Source: Saccharina japonica (taxonomy: Eukaryota > Sar > Phaeophyceae > Laminariales > Laminariaceae). From it: 64,000 nucleotides of DNA. The position numbers and the translations under genes were made by a program. Shown here one piece after another: positions 1-13,149 of this stretch. A model generated the notes under the pieces. That model did not search any database. It had not been told where the DNA came from and saw only the letters and a program-made list of their open reading frames with translations. Position 1 is the first letter of the stretch. Each line of letters opens with the position of its first letter. The stretch is from contig MEHQ01002204.1 in NCBI GenBank assembly GCA_008828725.1, positions 377,532 to 441,531 on the forward strand. Direction: 5' to 3'.

Positions 1-18
1 GACATCTGTACTGAGCGT
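1..18 (+). CDS. Gene 1 LRR exon, 3' end only (cut by window start)
   Basis: The last 18 nt of an LRR exon, reading TSVLSV in the gene frame, are followed by donor GTGAGT at 19-24. Exon and following intron match the gene 2 exon at 55506-55577 (..LTSLLTL, donor GTGAGTGG) and its intron, which identifies the fragment. The final Leu is replaced by Val, split GT|G across the intron. The 572-bp intron after it shows nothing else recognisable. Confidence 0.6.
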
Positions 19-3000
19 GTGAGTGGATTTTAGCAGTGATGTTTGTTTGAAGTGGTGTGACAGATTTCGCATTGGAATTGGTAACCCGAAGCTTATTTTT
101 CCTTTTGCTCGTGGCCACGACGATTTGCGGTATGGGGCATATAGAGCTAGCCTTGTGCACCATCGTAAGTTTCGTCTGGTCCGTTGGCACAAATATAGGT
201 GGTTACCTGAGCAGAAACCTCAAGGGGTCGCATTGCGGAGACAGCTCAAGAGTTCGCACCGCCATGCCCACCTCGGCTACGATAGTTCAAAGCACGCATA
301 GATACTTATATGCTAACGAAATATTGGACGAATATTCGCCAATTTCAATCTGGCGCGTACATGATGAACGGTGCTCTGTGGAACCGGTTTAGCACACCTG
401 TCTGTAGGACCAGCATCTTAAACCCGACGTATACAACAGAACGAATCGAGCTGGGCAACCTTCACACGCGCAGTAGTCCTACAGTTTCGTGGTGTGCAGG
501 TCAATGGTGTCCTACATTCGTTACACGGACGGTACAAATCGAAAACCAAGGCTTGCCGCACTAACAACAGATTTCGTGCGTTCGCGGCAGGATGTTGGAC
601 CGCAACGAGATAGCCTCCATCCCGGCAGACCTCTTGACGACCGCGACAGCTCTGGAGGACTTGTGAGTGACGTGACGATTTTGAAATGAACATTCCATGT
701 CACCGCCCGTGATAACATATATATTATCTTCGTGCAGCCTGTATAGGATGTATGGCTGACCCAGCGGGGAAGACGCCTGTCAACACTGTACCAACGGCGC
801 CATTTCGTCGGCTTTTGCAACGTACTACACGAATGCATAGCCAGTGTTCCGTTTGAAAAGGAGGTTGGCTGGATATAACGATTACGAGCACACACAACCC
901 CTTGTTCGTTAAGTCTTTATTGCCGACTTTGGTGTAATGTAGACACTATCTTGGAGACCACTAACCGGTGAATCCCGCCATAAGACGTAGATTTCAGCTG
1001 GCATGTCAACCTTTAAATACCTCGCACTATCAGCGTTGGGATACCCACACTCAGTTAAATGGTCGTTCGATAATCGCTAGTTACGCACGTTTGTGTTGTT
1101 GCGCTTACCGCGATAAACACATATCGACTTGTGTCGTGTGACGTAGACACGATCAGCTCGTGCTATCGTAGGGTCTGAAATCTTGACTTCTTGTGACCGC
1201 TGGCGTTGAATCTCCCACGTATTTCCCTCCCCGAACTGTCTGTGCTGTTGTGGGTATCACATTCGCCATCTAGGGACCTAGACTCGAACCAGCTATCCGC
1301 GTTGCCGGCCGGCCTCTTCGATGCCTCTCAGAACCTGCGATCTTTGTGAGTGGCAATACGTAGGATTATGTCAGTGTCTTTCGGTTGCAGTCGGCAGTTG
1401 GAGAACGCTCACTCTTGACATTGATGCATCTTCGACGTGATCTACTCTTCGTGTTAAGTCTACTGCGTATGAATGATTGCCCCCAGTAGAGGTCCTGTGC
1501 CTCGTTCACCCTTGGTCTGCAGGCAGGTGCGTGGATTTTTTATCAGCTCATCCGGTGCAACATGTCGCGCCCTATAACGCACCAACTGCGTACATACGTA
1601 GTTACCTAAACAGGCCTGTGGCCAGTACATGATGTTTGTGCGAAGTGTTCCACCCTGTCTGTTTCCGTCCGTCCCTACGTGTCTACTGTTTGCGGTGCGA
1701 CAGAGAACTTGACGATAATAGACTCAGCAGTCTGCAGGTGGATGCTTTCAACGGTTTATCGTCGCTGGAATCTTTGTGAGTCACATGTACCGAGTATAAC
1801 TTCGACGAACTCCGTACTGAAATACAGCATACCTTTTTGTTTGGTCGATGAAAAGCTGCCCGAGCATGGTTTTTTGGGCCTCTTTTGGCCGAGTTGTGAC
1901 ACAACAGTCCGTCACGTGTATCAACGGAGGCTCCCTCATAATCGTATGCGTGGAATAAAGAAAACACGTCTATTGATCATGACGTGTTCACAGCGCCTGA
2001 CGTGCGCTCGCACGCAGCGACAGTGCCACCAACAACTCGACCGTCGTGCTTGTGTGATATAGAGTTGACCTGCCTATTTTTCCTTCCTTGCAATTCTCGC
2101 CCGAAACTCGAACATCAGTGGTAATACACTTCACATTCGACATCAACTTGGAACGGCTTGCGTTAAGGGTACGTAGCCCAAGATGTATTTTATGTCTACG
2201 CCAACAACTGATGGCACCATTCCCCAACAACTCATGTTGTCTCGTATGCCAACAGAGTCATAAATATCGCAATAGACTGCTTGTCAATACCCATACCGAG
2301 ACATGCGCAATCCACTATTAAATATTCAACGGAGGGTGCACTAGTACACGAAACCAACGGTCATGGGCCTTCTGCTGGAAATCGCGAGTTCAATATGGTG
2401 CAGACCGTAGTACCCTGGCTGCCATTCGCACCCTCGATATCAGGGGCACATGGCTGTCGACGGGTTACCGATCCTGCCAGGAAACCTCCTTTACGGGTCA
2501 CCAACCTTGCTAGTCGCAAAACGAAAACCTTCCGGTTGAACATATGTTGGTAAGGTTTGAAGAGCGAAACGTTACATACCAGGGAGGCGCTCGCCTTTGA
2601 ACGGCTGTATGTAGCACATTCAATTCGGTGCATGCGTTGCGTTGGACGTTGGTTGGCGGGAACGGTCTGTGATTCTGCAGTGGGCAATATTGTTAATCCG
2701 AAGCAAAGGTAGACACGGCACTTGGGGTGTTACATCAAACGCTAAAAATAGCTGCACGACGGGTGCTATGAGAACCGTCTTCTTTTTGCAGGCATCGATA
2801 TGTCGAGTGAGTTAGAACGGCATTCGGTGGTAACGTGGCAAGCTGCTAGGACGAGGCTTCCTACTGCTGCGCCTCTACTGATGATATAACACAAGCAAGT
2901 GCGTGTACACGACAACTCGGGATAGTTTCTGTGGCCGACTTGCGGAGGAGTGCGTTACTCTCATGGCGATCAAAGCTTCAAATATCCACAGTGATATTCT

Positions 3001-6000
3001 CGGTGTCCTCCCCGTAATGCAGCACGCGATGCGTTCGCACGTGGTTGACCGGTGTGACTCTTCATGTTTTTCTCTTGCTGGTGGGTAAATCAGGGAAATG
3101 CGAAACAACGAGCTCACTTCTTTGCCGGCCGGCCTGTTCGAGTTCACGCCTGCTCTGGAAACCCTGTAAGTACACACGGATCAAGTTGGTATGTCGTTGA
3201 ACCGTTGCTGGTACGCTAATGGGCGACGGAAAAACATGCGTTGCGGCGGTGATTCGTTAGCGGAAGGGCGAAATCAACACCGTTATCTATGTATACTTTC
3301 CTTTGTACTACAGGCTGGTTCAAGTATGAAGCGGAAGATTCAGTCAGTGGCCAATGTCCACGCCGTTTGTTTTGGAGATAGACCCTGAACTTTATCACAT
3401 GTTTTTTATGCGCCCTACCCAAGACTTTGGCGGATGTGTTTTTTTTTGTTTTTTTTTGTTAGATAGTGTTTGTTTTGTAATAGTTTGGGAAATCTGGGTC
3501 AATTTGGGTCTTAAGAGATTCAAAATTTCCGGCGAAAAAAACAAAACAAAAAAAAACACATTCGTAAAAGGCTCGTATCTAGGGCGCGTAAAACACGTGT
3601 ACCAAATTTCAGGGTCTATCTCCAAACAACGGCGTGGACATTTGGACGTTTGTGCGGTAAAAGTGCAAAATAGGCATTGCCTCGTAATTACTTAGTTTCA
3701 CTATAGAATCGATTTTGGGCGTAAAATATGACTTAGTATGATCATACGCAGTCAGATCTTCGAATATTTGCGTGAAACGTCGTAAAACTATGCCTAGGAA
3801 GCGGCTCGTTCAGGAAAACAAATTGGGGGGTAGACATGTTTTCCTACGGAAACGCCTGACTATTGTTGACCGCCCTGTGATCGGTCGGGCCACATTTTCG
3901 GCGGTAGCGCCAGTTCTAGGTCCTTGAACAAACAACTGGCAATGTCGCCCTTTTCCACTGTTCATGGCGTTTAGTAGGATACAAAATATGTGACATTGGA
4001 GTTGCTATGGCATGCGGAATTCATGACTGACAAAAATTGTCGTGATATGCCTGAACCAGCTCGTACAACGATCCTACCTATGGTTTCCCACTAGCGCCGT
4101 TTGCAAGGCTCACAAAGCCCGTGCTGTTTGCCCCCTTACAAAACCCAACACACACTCCCATCTCCCGATTACCTTTCATCTACAGCAACGATTCACATCT
4201 GACTACGTGAAGGGTGCTTTAAGGCCGGATACATGCTTGCTGTGCGTTTCGATGTATGTCCGGGCCGGTTTTCGGCAGTATATACGCTATCAACGGTGGG
4301 TCTCACAACGACGAAAATAGGACCCGAAGCTCTATTCTAGAGGGTGCGTTGGACAGCCCGTGTAGACTTATGAACGTTCGTACAATGTCATCGTGCCTTG
4401 CTGGTCTCATCTTGAAGCCCCGCGCCCAGGAACTCATCGCCAGGATATTTGGACACCATGTATGAAATCATATGACACTACACCTTGTACGTGATACGCT
4501 ATTTCAATGTTATTCGGCATGCCGACTAAGCAGGTCTCTCTCAACCAACGGGCTCGCCGCTGTCCCAGCTGGATTGTTCGCGGGCATGGAAAACCTGTTG
4601 GGATTGTGAGTGGACCCCGCCTGAACAGTTGCAAGGCGCATTCTAGGGTAGAGGTTCCACCTACAGCAGGTTTGTTTCTGAGGATCCGCGCTTGGGAAAC
4701 TCAACTACAGCCCAAACAAACCCTGACCTCGAGGGATCTCAAACGGGCAGCCCGAGGACCAGTGCCATGGCCTGGACATCTATTTGCCGAAACTGGTGGA
4801 GGGGGGTGGGGAGATATGGTTTTCCAGTGATATTGAGAATATTGCTCGGTTTAGCAGCACCGGCAGTCATAAACAGTCTCCTCTCACAAGGTATACAGGA
4901 AAGGTTGCTACATCTAAAGCAGCACACGTCTCTTCCCAAGCTGGTTTTTCCTCGACAGCAAGTTGCGAACGCAGAGAGATGCACCTTCACCGAGACCTCT
5001 CTGTGAGACGCTGCTTCTTCTAGTTGCGTGTGCCCCCCCCCGCCCCCGTTTTCGAAGAAACTCGTCTTATAAACTCATCCCGGCGGGAGGCTGGTTGGTT
5101 ATATCGCGTGTCTCTTATATGTACGGTAACTATTCCGACGGTGCGTGGCCATGGCTACCTGTTATTGGTGGGAAGCAGCCCTGTGCCAGCCAACCGCACA
5201 CAACGTTGAAGACAGTGAACGTAGGCCAACGTTTTACTCACTTTGTTTTTGCTGGTTGTGTTTCACCTACTGGCTGGTTGAAGCTGACAGACGACAGTTT
5301 TGTTCCCCGCCGGGCAAATTGGCACGTGTTTGCGAACAAGACGGTGAAAGTTTGGGCACGTATTTTCTAAGTTCTTACGAAGAACTGAGCAGACTATGTG
5401 CATTTATCTTTTGTTGTTGTATTTTTTGTATTTTTGTTGTTTTTGTTGTTGTTTGTTTTAGATTGTTTTTTTTAGATTGTTTTGGCAAATGAGTACTACC
5501 TCATAGACCGATAGGTCCGGCGAAATAATACGAAGCACAATACTCTTGGGTGAGTCTCCGCGGAAGACTTGAAAACGCGTGTGCAAACTATCAGGGTCTC
5601 TGTAAAAAAACGGCGGGGACATTTGGACTTTGTCCGGAAAAAACACACAAACAACGCAACGCCTGGGTATCACTTTACTTTGGTATACGGTCGTGTTTTA
5701 GCGACTCGTTTGCGTTATACTGACTTTACGTCGGTCTTATAACTTATTGTTCGCGCGAAACAATATATATAGGTGCCTCGGAGAGCCTGGGATGGGAACG
5801 GTCAGAACAAAAAATTGAAAAACATGGAAACGCCTGCCTGCTGCTGACCGTATTTAAGTCCCGTGGTCGGTCGGGGCACAGTTTCGCCACCAGCGCCAGC
5901 CCTACGACCCTGACCAAACAAACGGCTTTGTTGCCGTTGAGCGCTGTTCATGGCAGTCAGGACGGTACTAGATAGGTCAATTCGAGCAGCATCTGATGTA

Positions 6001-9000
6001 GTCGGCATTGGTGGGGGAGATAATTTCAGTAGTTTACCCTCAACCGGCTCGTCAAGGATCCTGTCGCAAACGGTGCGATTGATTCTTCGCAATCTCGGCG
6101 GTTTTAACGGGCGTCGATTGGTGCTATTCCGCAAGCAGGCGCTCGCCCGCGTGGCCTACACACGGGGGCCGTTGCTGTTGGTGATGATTGCATGAAGTAT
6201 CTGCCCTCCACCGTTGTGCGAACTCGTCGTCACCACGCATTGTTTTTGCATGCAGGTGTATGGCACAAAACGCGATCAACACCTTCCCGACAGATATATT
6301 TGGTGACCTGGTCTCTCTGCAATCATTGTGAGTGGTTGGAGCCGATTTTAGTTTCGGCAGGGAATCGACTGACGTGCAAGATGGTTTGCTGCTTCTATAT
6401 ATTTGTAGCGAGATATCAACCAGCGCTCTTGCTGGGCGCTGCAGGATTCACGAGGATATGACGAGTTTCCTCCACATTGCGATGCGGAAGATATCCTAGT
6501 GCACACAAGAACTGAACCACCTACAACCGATCGCCTTGCCGTGAGTATCATGACCTCACCTCCACGACCAGACACGGAACGTCGATAACCTCCCCGTTGT
6601 TTTGACGTGCAAAATCAAAACACCCCCCTACTCGATCCATAGTTTTTTTTTAGTGTCGGAGCAAAGATCGCCCCATCGAGAGCCCCAATGCTGTACTCCT
6701 TACTCTACCTGCAGTAATAACGTGCGAATATGTTCGGTGGACTTTCATCGCATGATGTACGAAACGACGCCGAAATAATCCTGTTCAACCAGTCAATGCA
6801 CGTCCTGGCAGCTGGTCCTTCGCCCCGGTATCATCGTCAAGAGTACAACTGCCTTGGGCAAGCTGCCTGAACGTTTGGCTGCCCGTGAGCAACTGCTGAT
6901 AGGGCTGGAACGCTGGAGCGTTGAAACGTGATGCATGTCGCGTCCCACTGAGCCCAGCAATGGTCATACTGGCCTACAGCAGTGCACGAGGGGAATGAAT
7001 GTTTGCTGTATCCGAATAAAAAAGCGTTTCCCGACCGTGTCTGCCGTAAACATGTGTACTACCCCGACCGAGAGAAATGAGAGAATGCGTTATGTCCTTT
7101 GAGTGATGCGAGGCTGTCCCTGTACTGACGTGCTGCATGCAGTGAGCCCATTCTTACGAACGGCCAATATGCGAGTGACTTCGAATTGCCGAATAACGCA
7201 CACGCTACCGCATATATCCTGTTCGGGGCACCAAATGTCGCCCACACTTTCTTCGAATGGAGCAAGGTCGGTGTACAACTCGATGGATCGCGACACCGTG
7301 TTGACACAGAGACAGATATTACCGCGTTCAAACTATATGGATATCTGGCCGGTTATCACTATCTGGTTGCAAGTATATATCGCATTTAGATGGGCACAAC
7401 ATATGTAAAAATGCGCCGTACATACGATCAGATCAATGCATGCGCGCTCTATGTATCACCGGCGCTCATTCCGAGCCGTATGGCTCGAAGTTCAAAGCAG
7501 GTAACCATATACGAAGTATCAAGTACTGGAGTGGCACGCTGGAGTACAACAGCCTCCTATCGCACCAAGATACCCACCCGCCAACCCCGAGAACGTATCT
7601 ATCCACCCACTTACTCCAGCTCACGAACAAGATACACGAAAAGGGAGAGATGGTCGGATTCAAAACTAGGCTTCCGCCATCCAGGGTTGATCGCTCTACT
7701 GGCCAACCAGAAGAAAACGTAGTCAGCGTTCATTACTCCCCGCTCACAGAGAGTTTCACCGGCGGCGCTCTTTCCTGTCGTCGGGAACACCGCGCCGCTA
7801 TATCGGTGGGCGGGGCGTTGGACGGTCGTGCGGCGTCGAGAGCTCGACAGCAACCCATTCAAATAAGCTATGCACATAAGCTATTTGTGAAGAATCCATC
7901 GCACAACCTGCTTGAGCAACGCCAACCACGTGTCACCAGTTTTAATCTCAAGGATATATGCTTGGCGAAGATACCTATACGGCGTGGTAGACGCGCCCTA
8001 GTTTCGGCAGTCAACCTCCAGTGGGGAAGACAAGCGGAAACGTACTTTATGTATGGTCCTTTCTTTCGTGCTTGCTGCTCAACATGCCCAACGAGCATTC
8101 TCTGCCACTGCAGTCTGTTCGCCGTGGTACTTCCTATGTGATATCTCCCCGCACTTGTAACGTGCTTTACCTGTTGTTTCCTGTTGTTTCTGCACTTTGT
8201 GACAGAGGCCTGTCCGGTAACAACCTTTCCACCCTGAGTGTCGGAATGTTCGACGGGCTGCAATCTCTTCAGAGCTTGTAAGTGCGGGAATGTGATGTCG
8301 ACTCGAGAGCGTTACAGGGCGTCTACTGTTGCTTCCATTGCCAACCTGTAGTATTTAGGGGGGGCACGCGGTCTCTCGGTCGCCTGCCTCAGTGTAACTT
8401 ATTTGCGGGATAACCCGTGAAGAAAACGCCAGACATGATAGTTTTGGGTTTTCTTCGACCTCGGCACAAACGATCCTCGAGGGGATTTTGCGACGACAGA
8501 TGGCCAGTAAGCCATACATACGTATCACGGGTATTGTTCCTGTCCTTTCAATTCGTTTGATTGTTCACGTTGTGGTTGTCGTAGACACCAGGGGGGGGGA
8601 GAATAATACACCATAGGACGCTTGCTACGGTAGAGGTAGCACTTTTCGGCTGAATCGGGTTCTGGACGATCGGGCTTCTTAACCCGAATTCGTCGTCGGA
8701 CTTTCATTTTGTTTGCGACCAATGTTTCAGAGTATACGTCGGTCCTGATATTTCTCATCCGGCAGCACTAACTAGTTTCCTCCAAAAACAGTTTTTTCGG
8801 TGGAGTATGACGCTCCTTAAGTGAGGACCCCAGACAAGACATGGTGCACCTGTATCGTAGCATGCTTCCTAGCTTCCATCGATATCGGTGAGATACGCTA
8901 CACAACAGTCATAGTAGTGTTCGAAGTGAAGATTGTGACTCTCGAAACAGTAAACGGTGGCGTCTGCCTAGAGGGCGGTACGGAGTGTCAGTGGCGGCCC

Positions 9001-12000
9001 GCGATCGTCTGAGTCAATATAGCGGTGGAACTAAAACAGCCTCGGCCCACAGGAAGCTCGCCTTCTCTTTTAGAAAGGTAGCACCAGTAGCAATACTGGA
9101 TTTACGGATATCTGTGGCCATAATATGCGTGGGTATTGTTTTCGAACCGTAACAACCTGCTGAAAGGGTGTCGTGTATCTCTCGGGGACGGCCGGCGGGT
9201 TTTTAGGAAAAGCACAGCACGCGACGGCAACCATTCGGAGTGGCACGGGACCCAGTATTCAACTGGTCGCGGCATTCATCTTATCCTGTTTTAAGGCAGA
9301 GCGGGGCTTAAATACACCGTGTCGCGAAGATGTATATGTATTGGCAGGCGCAACCTGAAGGGCTCTACCGATTCCTACGATAGAGGTGCACCGTGTTTTT
9401 GTCTGAGCTCCTAACTTGAGGAGCTCGTTACCTGACCCGAAAAAATAGGTTTGGGAGGAAAACAAAAGTGCTACCCGACGAACTGTTCCATGACTGAGTA
9501 TGATACTAGGGAAAATATTGCAACACAAGAATGGCAGTCCGACGAGGTTTGGTTGAGAAGCCCGATGCATGCTACGATAGAGGTACATCAGGTTTTTTCT
9601 GAGCTCCTCACTTAAGGAGCGTCACGTCTTACCCACAATACGAGTTTGAGGGAAATAAAAGTGCTGCCCGATGAGAAATCTCACGGCCGAGGTATAGTCT
9701 GAAACATATTTCGTCACAATAATTGAAGTCCGACAAAATCGTATTAAGGAGCCCGATCGTTTAGGAAACATTCGGCCTAAAAGTGCTACCTTTACCGTAG
9801 CACGCGTCGCCCGATCAATCAGAAAACACTTCAGCCAAAAAGTGTCTCGTACCTCTATTATCGTAGCACGCGTCAGCACACCCACGAAGAAACATGAACT
9901 CGGGTCCAGGCTGGATTTCTTGGTTGAGAGAGGGTGCTTCCTACAATAGTTTTAAGCTGACGACTGTCAATTGCTTGGTTTCCTGTAAACTCCAGCCTGG
10001 ATTTATTATTAGCCTGTTTCTTACCAGGTGTCCTATACCATACAGTGGAACAATGCGAATTTCTCGCCAACTGCACCTTTCTGATCAAAAACCTTTAGCC
10101 GCCACTAGCTGGCCAGACCGTTCCTAAGAATAGTTTACTTCCGATGTCACTGATGCATGTTCGGACGAATGCTACGGTAGAGGTGCACCATGTTTTTTCT
10201 GAGCTCCTCATTAAAGGAGCGTCATACCTCACCGAAACAATGGTTTTGGAGGAAACTAAAGTGCTGCCGGATAATATCATGACCGAAGTATACCCTGAAA
10301 CATTATTCGTCACAAAAATGAAATTCCGACGAATTTGGGTTAAGGAGCCCGATCGTTCAGAAAACGATTCAGCCAAAAAGTGCTACCTCTACCGTAGCAC
10401 GCGTCTTCGTTTCGTTGCACTCTCCAGGATGGGTGCCCATTACGAGCCTTGTGCTCGCACCATACATAGGGGTGACATCTGCGCCGATATGCCAACAGCA
10501 CATTAATAGTAGACCGTGACAACAACTGCTGCAGGCGACTGAAGTAAATCGTGCCAAGCCCTTTCTTTCTTCCTCTCCCCAACTTGTCCAACGAGCGTTC
10601 ACTGAAAACACCACGCACTGCTCTCCGTTTCTTCTCGTTCGTTTGACTCTCCCAATGTTTCATTCGGACCACATGTACTCGTCTCGGGTGTCTGTGCGCT
10701 CGGCAATAGAACCATTAATAGCAATGCCATTACTACATTGCCGGAAGGACTGTTCAACGGGCTACAATCTCTTCAAAGTTTGTAAGTGTGAAATCGTGCT
10801 GTCGAGCTCAAGGACGTGGGGAGCATGTATGTACGTGTTGCCGCTGTTGTTACCGATGCTAAATTAAACACACAAACACTGCGACCGGCGGTTTCGTCTG
10901 TTGAAAGCAGGTCCGTTGTTCTCGTTCAAGGCCCTTGCCTTGGCGCACTCAACACGATCCGCGAGGGTTCTCGTCCGCCAGACGCTGCTGTTGCTTGCGC
11001 TTGGCACATTTGACTCCGGCCCACATTGAACGAGTCTTTGCCTGTTTCCGGTGTTGCTGGTCCGCGTAACAGATCCCTGGACGGTAACGAACTCACTACT
11101 CTACCCACCAACATTTTCGACGGGCTTCAATCTCTGTTTCAGCTGTAAGTGCGACACATTTGCTTTGGGCTCCGTAACGCCGAGATCAGGTCCTTGTTCT
11201 TCCATTGTCGCTTAGTAGTCTGATGGCCAGGCCGTCTCTCTGTTCCCGGTCTCAAATTTTGACAGTTCTTGGAGAACACACGCCGAACACACTTCTGTTC
11301 CTTGAAATGTGCTCAACAACGTTATCGCAACGTTCTAGCAACGTTCTCAGGATCGGCCCTTATGGAGATGCTTTGGGCATACAACAGAGCGCACTACGAG
11401 TAAGACAAACTCGTCATCTATCCGCATATTGCCAGTACCCGAATATCTACTGTATGCTTGAGATACTCATGTCCTCGTATCAGTGCGTAGTGACTGCACA
11501 CCACAATATATACGTAGGGGTCTCAACGTCCATATGCTAACATTCTACAAGATGGGTGCCCATTACGAGCCTCGTACTCGCACCGCATAGGGGTTTCACC
11601 TGTGCCGAGGTACCAACAGCAACACTGTACTACAGTAGATCGATTCCTTTCTTGCTTGCACTTGCTCGACATGTTCAACGAGCGTTCTCTGAACACCACG
11701 CACTGCTGCTTTCCGTTTCGTCTCGTACGTTCAACGTCTCATAATGTTTCATTGGACGACTTGCACTTGTTTCGGGTGTCTTCTGTGCTTGGTAACAGAG
11801 CCCTGGATCGCAATGGACTTTCTACCTTGCAGGCTGGACTGTTCAACGGGCTTCAATCTCTTGACAGATTGTAAGAAGTGTGACATTTTGTGCTTTAGGA
11901 TCAAGGACGTGCGGAGCATGTGTGTGTTGTCGCTGTTATTATCGTCATCAATGTTGAGGCCAGGCCGTCTCTCTCGTTTCTTACTTTTTTCTCCTTCTTT

Positions 12001-12975
12001 GTGGTAGGATGCACGCGGAACAGCCGCGCCATATCTTTATGTGGAAGTTGTGCTTCGACACCGACCTATATATACAGTCCTCGAAGGTTTCGAAGGTTGT
12101 ATGTACACCAGACGGCCAGTGATCCAACCTTACATGCTGTTCGTACACGTGTATGTCTACCCATCCGTCGGATCGTTAACCGTAAACACACAGCTTAAGG
12201 TCACCACACCTTCGCATTTACAGTACGTGTCGTGTATCAATTCAGGCCGTCGCTCCAGTTTCAACCTCAGCACCGTATAATGATACCTCGGAAGCGTAAG
12301 CATGTTAACGCGACGTTATCCCCGAGATAACCAGGAATAGTGGAGATACACCACCCCGGAAGGATAACCCCCTCTTGGTAGTGTGGTGCTTGGTTGAGCT
12401 CATCCACCAACAAAACCGGTGCTTGCTGCCTACCCGTCGGGTTCGATTTAGATACGGCCAACCCTACCCACCGGGACGTTTGTCCGTCCCTGGTTCCTGT
12501 CTTTCGTCGTTGTTGCATTATCGACGTTGGGTTTGTTACCCGGGCGGAAAGCTACGTAAATTGCTGTTTGGGTTGAGTGTTATCATTTTTATCGAAACTT
12601 GTAATGTCGGTGTAGCGTAGCCTCGTTGTAATGTACATCGTTCGTAGCATCCGGCGACAGACCGAGTCTAGATACGGGAAGAACTGGAATCGGCCATAAA
12701 GTACCCGGGGTTTAGCTCTTACTTGTTTTGAAAGGGTAATCACCGGCAGAGTGCGGGGTTGGTGGATAGCTCGGGCATAAATAGGTACGAGCCAGCAGAA
12801 TTTGTGATGTTGGATGGCTCTGGGACCGGCTAGGATTCGCCCATGCTCAGTACGCGCCAGCCACGATTCGGCGTGGTATATATGACCGCCAGAATCCAGC
12901 TGATTTTGAGCATCCTACCTCTCTGGCAATGGGACGAAAAAGGGCAGAAATCACTCTGAATCCAGAGGCTGTGTT

Positions 12976-13043
<68 letters not shown>

Positions 13044-13046
13044 GGC

Positions 13047-13083
<37 letters not shown>

Positions 13084-13086
13084 GGC

Positions 13087-13149
<63 letters not shown>

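Noticed and set aside
7440-8141. 233-codon open frame on the + strand in a gene 1 intron
   Set aside because: No recognisable motif, low-complexity Arg/Ser/Pro composition, and the correct splice structure places it in an intron. Length alone does not support a gene.
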